A stretch of DNA of 64,000 nt from Cladophialophora immunda (GCF_000835495.1 NW_015622541.1:1240001-1304000); one strand, 5' to 3'; numbered from the stretch's first letter, positions 34,165 through 47,095 are shown. Program-made: numbers and translations. Notes: generated by a model from the letters alone, not told the origin.

Positions 34165-35890
34165 ATGGGCATGGGGATCCGGACGTCGCGCCTCCTCCGG
34201 CCTACCAACACGCTAGCAAGATCTTGGTTCGCGGGAGCTTCAAGATTCTCGACAGCCAGACCGGCTCAGTTCGAACAGCCTCAGACCCCGGGGGCGCTGG
34301 AGGGGATCAAGATTCTCGATTTAACACGGGCGCTTGCTGTACGGGTCGACGCCGTCTCATCAAGAGTTTTGGCGTTTTCGGGTTTCTTTTGCACTAGAGC
34401 TAATCGTTGTTTAGGGCCCGTATTGTACGCAAATTCTGGCAGACTATGGCGCCGAGGTGATCAAGGTTGAGCAGCCAGGAAAGGGGGTCAGTGGGTGAAA
34501 TATGCAACGTGTCGCGAAGGCTGTTGGCACGTCAAGCTAACTTGGGACCCTCGTCGGCGCGATAGGATGACTCGAGGCACTGGAAAACCGTGGCCGAGAT
34601 GGAGAAGTGGAAGACGCCACAAGCAATGTCGTTCTACTTTGCCAGCACCAACCGGAACAAGAGGTCCATCACCGTCGATCTCAAGAAGGACGAAGGCAGA
34701 AGGATCATCCACGACCTGATCAAGCAAAGTGACATCATGTAAGACCGCCTCCAGCAGGCAGGGAGCCACCAGCAAGAGCCAGTCGAGATCGCTAACTTCA
34801 AGTGGTCACGTAAAGGATAAACAACTTTATCCCTGGGAAAATGGAACAGCTCGGGATCGGGTACAGCGTTGCGGCGAAGCTCAACCCCTCGTTGATATTC
34901 GCTAGTATATCTGGTAGGTCGCGGTCCTACAAAATCGGTGATTTACTGAGCAGAGGCAACCCGCCAGGATAGGATATGGACCCTCGGGACCATTTGCCAC
35001 AAGAGCAGGCTACGATCTGATCGCGGCCGCTGAGACGGGCCTGCTTCACATCACAGGGGAGCCGGATGGGCCACCCACCAAGCCTGGCGTGTCCATGATC
35101 GACATGTGCACGGGACTCTACATGCACGGTGCCATTCTCGCTGCACTGGAGGCGAGACACCGAACTGGAAAGGGCCAGATAGTGGACGCGTCTCTGTTCG
35201 AAACACAGATATCGATGCTCGTCAACGTCGCCTCTACGTTTCTCAACACCGGGCAGGAAGGGCAACGCTGGGGAACGGGCCACCCGACTATCGCTCCCTA
35301 CTCGGCGTTTCCGACCCAGGATGCGTACATTGTGGTTGGCGCCGTCAATGACCGCCAATTCGTGTCTCTGATGACCCACCTCGGCGATCCTGACCTCTGT
35401 AAGGACGGCAGGTTCCACGATAATGCCTCGCGCGTCCAGAACCGCGCAGCGTTGAAGGCGATCCTCGACGGGCTCTTCCGGCGCAAAACCACGCGGGAAT
35501 GGCTTGCCGCGTTCGAGGGCACGGGCATGCCGTATGCCCCCATCAACAACATCGGGGGCGCGTTTCAGCACCCTCAGATTGAAGCGCGGGGGATGATCGA
35601 AACGATGAGGTCGGATGCCACCACGAGCGGCGAGATCAGAGTAGCTGGTGCGTCCTATTCTATCCGCCCTCTTGAATTGCATTCTGCCAAAAAAAATAGC
35701 GGCAAGGAGAATGGTCGTTCCTTATTTACTTACTTGGGATGTCACAGGGATTCCTATCAAATTCGGCGAGACCCCGCCTTCGATCCGCAGGAGCGCGCCA
35801 TTGCTCGGTGAACACACGGACGAGGTGCTCCAGGAAATCGGCATGTCGGACGAGACCATTACCAAACTTCGAAACGATGGTGTATTATAG
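34165..35890 (+). CDS. Family III CoA-transferase (CaiB/BaiF), mitochondrial, SUGCT-like
   Basis: Transfers CoA between carboxylic acids. It is 444 aa from six exons: 34165-34338, 34415-34486, 34566-34738, 34816-34913, 34973-35647 and 35748-35890, all in phase. The N-terminal 35 residues are rich in Arg and Ser with no acidic residues ([17 protein letters not shown]), a likely mitochondrial presequence. The family III opening follows ([20 protein letters not shown], then [12 protein letters not shown]). The catalytic Asp is expected in [10 protein letters not shown], aligned with the nucleophilic Asp of formyl-CoA transferase (ALGDSNTG). GRGM-type and GIPIKF C-terminal blocks are present as GMIET and [11 protein letters not shown]. 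Mammalian SUGCT acts on glutarate/succinyl-CoA; the acid used here is unknown. It would fit as the CoA-activation step at the end of a catabolic pathway. Confidence 0.9.
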
Positions 35891-38093
35891 TCTAGACCAT
35901 TATAGAGCTGCCGGAAATAGACGATACCTGGTTGATGCTGCGAGGAAATGGCGCTGGGGGGCATGGTCCTTTAGAGGGAGAAGCGTCGATAGATGGTAGA
36001 AAAAGACGGTAGAGGAATCAAAACAGCCAAATGGAAATCTTTTCTGCTGTCCACATCCCGACGGTCTGGCCGGAGCATTGAAAGTCGGTCAACCAAACAA
36101 AGGGAACGGACCCTAGGAACGAATGTTGGAAGTCTGGCACTGACAATCAGAATTTGAGCACGAATACCTCGACTGGACACACTTTACTAGCACCCTCAGG
36201 ACAAATCGACCATGAGCACCCCCAAATCTGCCGTATCAAGTTCAGATACGAGAATTCCTTTGATTTTGGCTTCGATCATAGACGAGACCTACAGTAAGAA
36301 CGGCTCAACGAAAATCGGTTCCAAGACATTGAGTTGGCCCGGTCCATGAGATCGCGAAGGGAGGAGGAAGCGAGAAGAAGGGATCCTTTTGTCAAATGAT
36401 TGGTGTGAGCCGAAAAGTAGGCACAGTCTCCCAATTTGGCAAAGGTTCAAAGGGCATTTTAATTAATTCTTTGCGGTACTCTTTCGGAAGTTTGAGGCCG
36501 AGCTCTTCTCGCGAGGGCATCATCAGGTCCGTGCTGGAGCCGTACCTTGTGAGTCTCAGGCCATGACTGGTGATATGAAACCAATATTTCTGAATCAACA
36601 AGAAGCTGATGTTCCGGCCGCTCCCCCAAAGATGTCGTGAAGGAGGAAGACTTGAGATGGGCGTATTCTGCTCACTCATAAGATCATCGTTTCGTGAGAA
36701 GCGACTCCATTCTTTTCAGACAATTCGTCAGGAACCATCACCGACTTCCCTCACATTCGAATGATTTGCCATCAAGGCAATTCCAAGATCAAGATATTTG
36801 GGGCTCCGGTACAAAGGTGCTGGAATCAGCACGCCTTGAGAACTGGGATTTCAGCGTCTTGGTGCGTGATTCATCCTGTTATAACCGCCCATATGGAGTG
36901 TCGATGGGAAGCCCCTCAAGCCTCAACATGAAGTCCCGGGTACAATATAGAGGCTCGGACGTTGACATTTTGATCGGACAGAATATGAAAATGCCGGGGC
37001 TCGCTTGAGCAACTTTTGCTCGCCTCGATGCTCTCGCTCGTCGGCCCCTTAATTGCTCTGTGCGCGTGAATCTTCAAGTCGACTCGTATGTTAAGGAGGC
37101 ACTGTTGGGACTTGGTTCCTTGACAGGCAGGACTCATCTCGATCAGGCACCGAGACTACGCATGTAGGAGGGCACGCAGACAGCCTTCGCGGGAGAGATT
37201 TCGTGGATGTACATTGCGGCATGGATCAGCTGGGAAGACCCTCGTACGAGGTAGGACAATTTCTCCGGGCACGCGACCATGCAGGCCTCATGGGGGAGTG
37301 AGTCAGCGGTATTTAGCTGGCTGAGAATATTGACGCACTCCCGAAGAGGCGCAGACAACGTCCAATTGAGTGAATGGAAGGAGAAGCAGGAATCCCTGAA
37401 GGGTGAGTCCTTCACAATCCCAGAGCTTCGTGGCGCCTCGTGGGCTTTACATGACATATGTATGCCGCGAAAAGACCGCCCCCACCGGACACCTGAGCGC
37501 GTGAAGTGACCAAAGTGCCTTTTCAACTCAAGGAGTAGAAACGAGAAAAGAGGGGGGTAGGGGATAGTTATGCTACTCTACACCCTGATTGAGAATGTTG
37601 AGGGTTGGCGATGGGACTCAAGGATTCGCGGGACGCAGGGTTGAACACGATCCAGGACTCATGTCGCTAAGGAGGCTGGCCAATCGGATTGCTGCCATGT
37701 GACATCGACCCGCAAGGCTCCGTTAACGTCACCGCGACAATTTCATCCAGGCTTGCACTACCGAGTTGTCGATCCGTCCCGTCTCGGTGGCCAGGCTCAG
37801 TCCAAGAGTCCCACACTCTTGAAGCTGAATCCGATTTTGCTCATTGATCCACAGTACGTATAGGCGTAATTGCCAGGCATCTAGTTGCCAGCGAGCCCTC
37901 TCGGGCAGATTGGTGATTGGTTGGTGCATCACGGGTCCAGTTTCAGGCACAATATTCAAAGGGGGCGGTGCATGAATGCCCTTGGCTTAAATATCCTCGA
38001 GCCACCATGGTCCTGATGCATCGAGTTCAGCAAACAGCCAGCGCGTCAAACCTCTTCACCTGACGAGGCCAAACACAACAACACTTCTACACG
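35891..38093. other. Gene-poor 2.2 kb
   Basis: Between the CoA-transferase and the HET gene. Minus-strand open frames at 36392-36679, 37143-37526 and 37729-37959 have somewhat protein-like composition. I could not join them with splice sites or match them to a family. They could be a decayed gene. The right end should contain the HET gene promoter. Confidence 0.45.
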
Positions 38094-40339
38094 ATGCCCT
38101 CCCAACAAGACACTATGCTATGTAACGCATGCAGCGACCTACTCTCGGTGGTCAAGACACATCCACCGGGGACCTGGACTGGTGTCAAGCCAGCACTCTT
38201 TGAACACCCTGAGGAACCGAACGAATGGGCGGGCTCCCACCACATTCATGTGGGCGACTTCTATGAGGCCGTCCAGCAGGGATGCTACATCTGCTGGACG
38301 ATCTATCGAGACTGCAGCAACGAGCTTCGAGAGCAAGCGCCCGCATTTCGCACATTCTACCAACTTCGTTCGCTGGACGCTGATGGCACACTACCTCACC
38401 TAGAGGACCATTACGAGTTAGAATTTACTACCGAGATCTTAGACGGAGAGGCGCCGATCGCTAAACTACAAGTTTTCGACTGTAGCGGCGTTTTCAAAAT
38501 CCTTCCGAAAAATGGTAAGCGTTCTCAAAGAGCCACTGTCGGTTCTGTCACTAACGAATCTCGTCAGAGGTATCTGCTTCGGGGGAGCCACTCGCTTTAA
38601 CACCAAACACGTTTTCTGGGAGATGTAAAGACCAAGTTCGGCAGTGGCTCGATAATTGTCGTGCGACGCACCTTCGATGTAACCAAGACTGGCGCTCGGG
38701 AGCTGGCTCTCCTGCCCGCTTGTTGCACATCGACTCGGATTCTAAGGGTGGAGGCACTTTCCGCTTAGAAATGTTTGCAAACAAAACCCGCCCCCCCAGA
38801 TACGTTACCCTAAGTCATTGCTGGGGAGCTGGTACGGCAGTTACGTTGACCGAAGAGAGTCTGCCACGCTTATCGGCAGAGTGGTCTCAGATCAACTCGC
38901 TTCCCAAGAGATTCCAAGATGCTATGCAGATTGCCAGCTGGATGGGAGTTGACTACATTTGGATTGATGCGTTGTGCATCATCCAGGACTGCCGAGACGA
39001 TTGGATTGCAGAGAGCACGAAGATGGGCGACATCTACACCAACTCGTTTTGCAATATTGCGGCGACCAGCGCTGATCCTCAACAAGGATGTTTTACGGAG
39101 AGGCTTGTTTATATGGTGGAGCCATATCCGTTACCCAATCCTCAACTTCAGGACGGAGAAAAGACGTACGTCATCGGCTACGATGACTTTTGGAGCAACA
39201 GCCTTTCCGACACGGCTTTGCATACGAGAGGTTGGGTTCTTCAAGAGCGCTTGCTGAGCCCGCGGACCATCCATTTCGGGCAGGAACAGATATTCTGGGA
39301 ATGCCGATGTGAAATGGCCTGCGAAGCCTATCCGGACGGCATCCCTGAGCAGTTTCACAACCGAAAAATGCACACTTGGAGGCAGGCAGACAAAATCCTC
39401 GATCCAGCTTACAAGCGACCATCCGAATGGTCACTGGTCTCGAAATATGTGCCACGACTGATCTCAAATTGGCTGGCTTCGGGCTCAAAAGGAGACGACT
39501 TCCACTGGGTCTACGAAGTTTGGAGCAGGATCGTCGAGGCGTACATGGAATGCAAATTGAGCTACGGCGAGGACAAACTCGTCGCAATCTCCGGCATTGC
39601 TCAAAAAGTCGCCGAACTCACAGATGAAAGATATCTTGCGGGGTTGTGGGACAACGCACTGCTACCCCAGAGTCTGCTGTGGTGCGTCTTGGGCAGAAGG
39701 CAAGCTGATGGCACTCCATCATTGAGATGTGCTTCGGCAGGAGCCGAGGACTATCGGGCTCCATCCTGGTCGTGGGCGTCACTGGAAGCCAAGGTCATCT
39801 GGAACTGGCCGGCCAAGCGTGCCAAGGTCGTCATGGAGATCTTGAGTACAGCCATTGAACAGCCCAAGAACAGCAAAATGGCCAAGGTCTCATCCGCGGA
39901 GATGCAAATTCGAGGATCTCTGTTCGAGGCTTGTCTCCAAATTGCCAGCCGGGATGTGGACGGAAAACCCGAGGAAGACGGATTATATACGTTGGTGCTC
40001 AACAGTCACGACGACCCCAACGACATGCAATCATACTGGATGGAGCCCACCATCTACCTCGATACGCCGATGATGCCAGACTCCGATTCCATGGATGTGT
40101 TTCTACTTCCAATCTGCACACAGTGGCAGGGGCGATCTGGAGTGGAGCCAACAGTTCTCGCCGGCCTCCTGTTGAGAAAATCGGTGTCGCCTACAGCCGA
40201 GACGAGGTACGAGAGAATTGGGATATTCGGGTTGGACCACAGCCAGGCTTGCACGGTTTGTGGTATTCGGCCCGAAGACAGCGGCTCCATCGAGAATGCA
40301 CTGGGGAGTATGAGACGGGAAGACATATGCCTCATATAA
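38094..40339 (+). CDS. HET-domain (heterokaryon incompatibility) protein
   Basis: 730 aa from exons 38094-38514 and 38568-40339, with a 53-bp intron carrying a CTAAC branch site. The N-terminal segment starts with a CxxC pair (LCNACSDLL) and is family-typical linker. The HET domain spans about residues 217-365 and shows its three blocks: YVTLSHCWG, then GVDYIWIDALCIIQDCRDDW, then MGDIYTNSFCNIAATSA, followed by RGWVLQERLLSPRTIHF. HET proteins of Pezizomycotina mediate allorecognition and programmed cell death on fusion of incompatible hyphae, but most members are uncharacterised. The C-terminal half has no recognised NACHT, ankyrin or WD repeats. It is flanked by gene-poor DNA on both sides, a common setting for these fast-evolving genes. 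Confidence 0.93.
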
Positions 40340-42911
40340 TGGAGGGCGCCATGGACATTCGACTTGAATTGTCCCTCACGTTGATTTGGCCAAACGGTCT
40401 TTATGCTGGATTCAGCACTCATTAACCTATGTCATTGATTCATATGCTTTGACAGTGGGCACTTAACGGGGGAGAGGGAAATCTGGAAAAGCGATTTTAT
40501 ACATCTATGTTAGTGTTAAATTATGTAGCCTAGGATCTGTATGATCAGAACGTGGTAGGGATTACGAGGTTCAGCTGCCCCTTCTCGACGCAGAGAACTC
40601 GCACCATTATTAAAACTGTCCCCTTAGCCAATTGGGACATCGGAATATAAGGAGTTCGAAGGACGTCTTCCATCAAGTGAGAAGGACATCATAGGCGAGG
40701 TAAAGCAGGCAGAACAACGCAAAAGGTGTTCAGGCAACTTGATTTAGGCACGGGCCAGAACACCTGAACGCGAGCTGTGGAAGCTGTAGCCGGATCGCCC
40801 TCGCAGGGAGGCCCCAGTTATCCATCTAGACTTTTCTTAACGTCAAGGCAAATCCCTCAATTACATCCTCTTCATCGCCCAAAGTGCACGGTCTTCCATT
40901 ACTTGCTTAATTTGATGGGACATAACGAGGGTGCGAAGATCCAGGTTGTTGATCAAGTCGGGATAGACATATTTCGGCATGTTGTGTGCAAGACCTAGGG
41001 TGAGCATTCACCACTGTTCAACCTTCTCGCGACGTTCAACCATTTTTACCTTCTGGGGCCAACACATCTTTTATGAGAAAGAGCTTCAACAGTGGCACTT
41101 TCAGCGATTAAGGCGCCCAAAACCATCAGGACCGATCGTGCAAAGCGACTACCTGTTGAGGGAAAGACTGTCATGCAGCCAAAGGCGCCAATGCAAGCCA
41201 CACCAAAGGTCCCAAGAGCCTTTGTCCAGCTGATCATGTTGAGCATCTCGGGGCCCCTGGACGCCTTTTTGTTGGTGCCTTGCACAGCGCCCCTTTACAC
41301 GGCAGCGCTGAAACAAAATATCATATACCAGTTATCTAGTTGCCATGGCATTCTTGCGCCCTGCAGCCGCCGATAACAATGCAGGCATCGGGAGGCACAG
41401 GCGTGGAAGTTGAACATGTCAAGGACCTTGAATTCCTGGCGATGCATGGGCCTTTCGCACGCACTGCACGGCCCCAGTAGGGGGGATGAACGATCCCTGT
41501 GCGGCCCCAACAAGCGTGCAGCTCTGGTCGCCTTTTAACCACTCAGAAGCCATCAAGCAAGCCTCTGGGTCTTGAGCTGCGCCGCCAGGGCCTTCCAATA
41601 CAGCCAATGCTGCTAGCTAAACCCGCCAAAGCCATTCCAACTGCTTGTCCCTCGCAGAATGGAACACCAAAGGGCACACTGAGCAAAAGCCCTCTCCTCG
41701 ACCATGAATGCAATTTCTCCGGTCCCCTTGATGATGTTCAACAATTTAAACTGGCCTGACGCCATGAGACACAAAGCTAGACATCATGGTTTCTATATAA
41801 CAGGTGTTGCCGCCGCCCCGCCTTCTGATGATTTCTGAATTCGTACTTGAATATTCGGGGTCGGTCGCCTGCTTCAAAGGTGCTACAAACTCTCAACTCT
41901 ACGTTGGAATGTCTCCTGCACTCGCCTCCCCGCCGCTCCCAAAGGTTCCAAGCTTCGTCAGTTGGCACAACCCCATATTGCGCGTTTGTGCATTTCGTCC
42001 ACGGACCTACGTCGTCTTGGTCGTCGGCCACGGGTGATTATGCACATGGGTATAGGGTTACCTTCACACTGATGTGTGTTGGTGAGGAATGACTGCCGGC
42101 TCCTCCTCCCAAGTCCCCCCTCCCCGTTCTGGCCCCCTCGGTCCGCTCGACCTTGGCTCAACAAGACAGACTTGGCGCCCATTTCCCCAAATGGATTTCC
42201 TATTGCGACTCTTCCCTTCTCTCAACCAATCAGCTCCCACATGGGACGAGGGACTCAGACCCCACCGCTGAACACCATGTCACTGGCCAGTACTCGTGGT
42301 CTACACATACTCGGCAGAGACTATGATGCCATTGCCCATGAGGAAATGGTCCCAAGGTCCGAAGAAAGAATAGAGTCGCTGCTGCCCTACGATGGGCTCG
42401 AGGCTAGCCCGCTGAAGAGGTGAGAGTACAAGTGGTATCGTACTGGCACCAAGACATGTTCGATACGCGGTTTTGGGAGGTCATTACCGATGTTAAAGCA
42501 CCAGGAGGATGAAAGCGTGGTGTCGCTACCCAACGTGACCGGAAACTGGTGGGATTGACCCTTGTCACCTTGGTTTGGTCATCGTCTTTCTTTTCCTCCC
42601 AACTCCCTCACCACGGCATCCAAAACTCCCATCCCCCTCGCCTGCGACTCAAGCTTTCCATTACCTCCGAGCATTCATCATCCCGTCATTCTCCCTCTCC
42701 CCCCTCCGTCCAAGCCCCCTGCCTGCCATCCATCTCTGAGCATCTTACCGTCTTCTCTTCTCTTCTCAACATTCTCGACAGCAAGCAGATCTCTTCCCAT
42801 AACTACTGGGAAAATAATCAATTTACTGAATAATTCCAATTGTCTCTCAAACTGTTGGCATCTAGACCACTTCTACGGTCAATTGAGATCCTCGTGCTCC
42901 TGATCTTGACG
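40340..42911. other. Gene-poor 2.6 kb with possible membrane-protein remnant
   Basis: No intact gene was seen. On the minus strand between about 41760 and 41046 there are frame-interrupted hydrophobic stretches such as GMALAGLASSIGCIG and TKALGTFGVACIGAFGCM, possibly a relic of a transporter. The last 370 bp (about 42540-42911) are strongly pyrimidine-rich, as in many fungal promoters and 5' leaders, and belong to the C2H2 gene. Confidence 0.4.
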
Positions 42912-43410
42912 ATGTCGGCGTCCATCAACATGCCCATCCACCCACCACCGCATAACCATGCCGGTGTCAGATGCAGGCACGGCCATGGATACTTTGACGA
43001 CGAGGGCATGACGCCCAAGCAACGTGAGTCAACGACTCCTCCCCTCGTAGAGACGGCCTAACAATCCCGCAGGCTCAGAGGCCGAAAAAAGGGTCATCGA
43101 GGAGCTCGGCGGCCTCTTCTGCGACTGCGGCAAGTTCTTCGCGGGGAAATACGCGAAGACCAACCTCACCCGCCACCTCCGCGAACAAAACACCCGCTAT
43201 CTATGCTTCTACTGCCAGAGCGAGTTCGCTCGTCCCGGAAACCTGCACAACCACCTGCTCGAGAAACATCCGGGGCTGGAGTGTGCGCACTGCCGCACGG
43301 TTCCCCAGCCCGCCCCACGACGATTCAAGTGTCCTGAATGCCCGCGGACCTTCCACACCATGGACGATATGCTCCGTCACCTGCACACCAAGCATCGCCA
43401 TGATCGCTAG
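42912..43410 (+). CDS. Small C2H2 zinc-finger protein
   Basis: 149 aa from exons 42912-43023 and 43073-43410, with a 49-bp intron containing CTAAC. The start is the first ATG after a pyrimidine-rich leader. Two standard fingers are visible, both C-X2-C-X12-H-X4-H: CFYCQSEF ... HLLEKH and CPECPRTF ... HLHTKH. A degenerate finger-like segment precedes them (CDCGKFF ... TRHLRE) and lacks the regular spacing. The N-terminus is His/Pro-rich (MPIHPPPHNH and CRHGHGYF). No other domain is present, so it could bind nucleic acid or act as a protein-protein adaptor. I do not recognise a characterised orthologue. Confidence 0.82.
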
Positions 43411-46400
43411 TTACGAGATGAGTTACGGCCGAAGCTGGACGACAGGCGTTGGAATGCAAGCTTCGAGATGAGAGAGAACTGGAGGCGGATTCCAGGGAGA
43501 TGTGTGAAGCTACACCTGAGATTCTCGACGAGTTGGTCTGCATGAGAGAGGTTTTGATGTTGGTTTTCCACCCCCGAGCAGTTTCCCACCATCCCCAGGT
43601 GATTAGAGAGAGGGGATGACGAAGTTGTCCAGACGGCAACTTCGCAAGCTATACTACTGTTTGATACCCATACTTTTAAAATATATTTTCCACACCTGCC
43701 TTTTAGCTTCCTGCTCGAGAATTACGAAGTTGTTCTCGGTACCATTTTCTTGAGCCTTCCACATTCTGACATCTCTGCCTGGCGCCCTGGTGCACTTGAC
43801 ACAACCACCAGAAGTATCCCCATCCGCCCCCATCACCTACAAACACATTTTCTATGCATTTTCTCGTCCACTTCGCGACGATCACCGTCGGGGAAGTAAT
43901 ATCCCATAGGCCAGCACTTCGCTGTTTCGGGAGATAATCAACAATTCCTGATCAAATCATTGCAGCAGCGTGTACACAATTATTACAGCGCCAGGACGTG
44001 CCACACTTACGAGTGAACACCAAAGGGTCATGCCTTAGGCAGGGCATCCGGGGGGGCAAGACAGCACACGCAAGCAGAGACGTGAAAGTCGGAGGCATAT
44101 AGCTATGGACACGGGTGGCAGCCACTGGAAACCGCCCGGAGGGAGAGCCTCTTGGGGTCTCTCGCACCGCCTAACGAGGTGTGGAAGACCTGGGCGCCAG
44201 GTAAACAGGGCCCTGGAGCAGGTGCGCCTGGCGAGAGATTCTAGGGGCTACGTTAGGCATATTGAGCAGACGTGCAAGCGCCCATAAGAGCCTAGAAGTA
44301 GTCCGTCCAGAGGCCCTTGGGCTGGGTTACATGAGGGCTGGTGAAAGCAGGAGGGGGAGTAGCATTCAGCATCTCGAAGAGTTGGGCGGGACGGGCCAAC
44401 GAGTGAGGGAGGGAACGTCCGAGGGGGGGGGCATGAAGCAGGGCGCCGCCCAATGAGTCAATCAGCCCAGTCTGTTGGCAGTCAGTTCTCCCAGCGGCAG
44501 TGGCAGTGGCAGTGACGCAGCATGGAAAGTGGCGAGACCTTCGCCAGGCCCGTGGGAATTTGGCCCTTGCGGCCGGCCCACCTACGTAGGTACAAGTCGT
44601 TTTCCCATGGGCGAATGCGCAGTTAGGATTTCCCAACCCGGCAATGTCTGGGGGCCGGAACTCAAACGTTCTGGGCGACGTAAGGCACCACAGCGCCACG
44701 CACTCAACCGGCCACAAAGTAAATAAGTTATGGTCGTGGGGAGCTTAGGGTTGGGTGCAATGATGCACGGGAGCCGACGAAAAAGCATGTGCGTTCGGAG
44801 ATAACTACGGTGGGGGGGGAGAAGGGGGAAACAAAAAAGCAAACATAGCAGCTGACGCCTCTGCCGCAGGGTTTCGATGCAGGTGTGATTGGCGCGCACG
44901 CTGGACAGAGTGATCAGACTTGCACGCAGCTCGTCGTTGACTGGCCGAGAGGGAAGAACAGCCGAGAAGGTTCTCTTTTCACCCTCTTTGCTTGTGGTGA
45001 GGCCGGGCCAGCTAGCTAGCTAGCCTCGCCCTGTCCTGTCGCTTTGTTTCTGACACATTCCGTGAAGAAACCCGCGACGTCAGTGAGCGCAAGGAGTTCG
45101 TCAGCACCCCGACGACCGTCTCCAGTCCAAGCAGCGTGTGCTCTTTCCACGTGCGGCTCTCTTGTCGCCTGCGCCCGACGGCCAGACCGAGGAAAACCGC
45201 ACAGAGGAGAAACGGCGTGAAAGGGATGAAGTTCGACGTCGATTGTGCGGCAGCCAATGGATTAGCACCAGCGGGCCAATGGAGCCAATCCTCCGGTTCG
45301 AGCCCAGATCGGACGAGGTAAGTCGACATACGCTAGCCCGAAGTGGCATGACAAGTGCCAGGGTGTCTCCACAGCCGGTGCTGCTGCACTGGGTCGTCGG
45401 GGTTTAGGCTTTGGGTCTCAAGTCATTTCAAAAGACCGTGACGGGACCGAACGCGTAACCAGGACACGTTATATTTCAGTACAGGAGGAGTGAATGCTAC
45501 GGTAGTATATCAACCCGAGTCCTTCATCCTTGGTATGACGTCTTCTTGGGGGTTGAAACTGGTGGAAGTGCTCGAGTTTCCTTGTGGTGCTCGCTACCGG
45601 TTTCTCGCCTGCCCGTTGAACTGGTGCCGCTTACCCAAATCCGAGGATCATGTGGAGGCTTGGGGGGGGAGACCGACCCACCATTTTGCCACCCGAACGC
45701 CCAGGCAGACACGTCGCTCGACGACCAATGCACTCACCTCTCGAGCCCAAACTTGCACGCTTCATGGCTGAATGACGGCACCGGTCTTTCTCAAGCTGCT
45801 TTTGCATATTCTATTGTGCTCAGGGCACGTGCCGGAATCATCTGCGCGGGTTTAATTAGAAAAAAGTCGATGTTGTGTTCGGCGTGAGGCTGAAGATTAG
45901 ATAAGCTTTATTAGTCATCCAGGCATGGAGGGTGAGGGGGGGAGCAGGGAAGCGAGAGCTGGAGCACCTTGAAACGCAGGGGTTGCCGGATTCCCGTGTA
46001 CCAGCCAGTCAGCGCCCGCGTTTTCACGGCGAGGATGGAGTCAACTGGACAAAGAGCAGAAAAAGAACCCTCGTCTTCCTGGCCGATACATACCGGTCCG
46101 CGAGGGAGGATTTAAAAATAGATGAACAGAGAAGCCGACTCCCCCCTCAGAACACAGCTTCCGCATGTTGCAAGTTCTGTCTCAAGCTGGACTCAGTGGT
46201 TACCATACCTCGTACCAGCACTGGCCTCCGATGGCTCTTAGCCTTTTACAGCTATAAGCTTAGCTTTAGCTCGGCCATAACCACGATAAGCTCAGATATC
46301 AATCTTCCAATTGGTGGCACTCGCCATTAAGCTACTTTTAGGGCACTCTCGCTGTCGCCCGCGTCAAAAGCAGAGGCGGCAATCAAGTATGACATGTGAT

Positions 46401-47095
46401 GGTCGAGCAGAATTCTGCACAGACAGCAAGCAGTCTATAAATAGGTTTCACAATTTGTCTTGTTCAGAGCACGGCATTGGCCGGGAACGTCCTTCAGAAA
46501 ACCCACCATACCTATGCAACGAGGGCAAGGGAGATTATCCTCCTTGCTTCCTGTGCGCCCGAGAATATCTAGTGTATATTTGGTGGACTCATTTTGGATA
46601 TGAGGATTGAGCTGGGATGAGGATCAGATGGGTCACGATCAAGACAGGTGTTCGCCAGGAATGCACCGTTGGCATGGTGAGCAGGGCGCAGGTATCTGTG
46701 TATGTCTTGTGCTGTTAAAAGCGGCGATGGATCCCTATTGTTAACTCTTGTTCAATGGTGACTACCCAGCTCATCTGCTCTGCTCGGTCGACATACTTAG
46801 GCAAGTTCTGAGAGCTCGATTTTGTGCCGTGTACGTATAGAGAAACCCGCGAGGCAAGGTGGATGTGGAACGAATGAGAGAAGAGTCGAACGCCAGGGCG
46901 GTAAAAGCAGCGTCATCCACGTGAGCGGCTTTGTGACAGCCTCGCATGAAATTCACTCTCCGCATTCTTGCCGTGTTGCAACACCCCAATCTCGACCACT
47001 CCACGCGACCAGTATCCTGATGATTTGATGGGCTCGTCTATGACTGGCAGTAGAGGCTACAGATAGGTTTGGACCTTGCATCAAAGCTAGGAGTC
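43411..47095. other. Gene-poor 3.7 kb
   Basis: The longest stretch without a supported gene. It contains G-rich runs (for example around 44426 and 44811), a (GCTA)3 microsatellite at 45011-45024, and a stem-forming CGCCAGG/CCTGGCG inverted repeat at about 44194-44241 enclosing CAGGGCCCTG. No tRNA or rRNA signature was convincing. Open frames occur on both strands without domains or splice structure. The last few hundred bases should hold the promoter of the RRM protein gene. Confidence 0.5.
45011..45024. repeat. (GCTA)n short tandem repeat
   Basis: Three and a half copies of GCTA (GCTAGCTAGCTAGC) in non-coding DNA. Confidence 0.85.

Noticed and set aside
34927..35682. 251-codon minus-strand open frame
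   Set aside because: It is the antisense shadow of the CoA-transferase main exon.
36392..37959. Three minus-strand open frames that might be exons of one gene
   Set aside because: I could not find splice sites that join them in phase, and none shows a family motif. They are mentioned only as possible relics.
45295..45304. GGTTCGAGCC, resembling a tRNA T-loop
   Set aside because: The flanking bases do not form a T-stem and no acceptor or anticodon arm fits.
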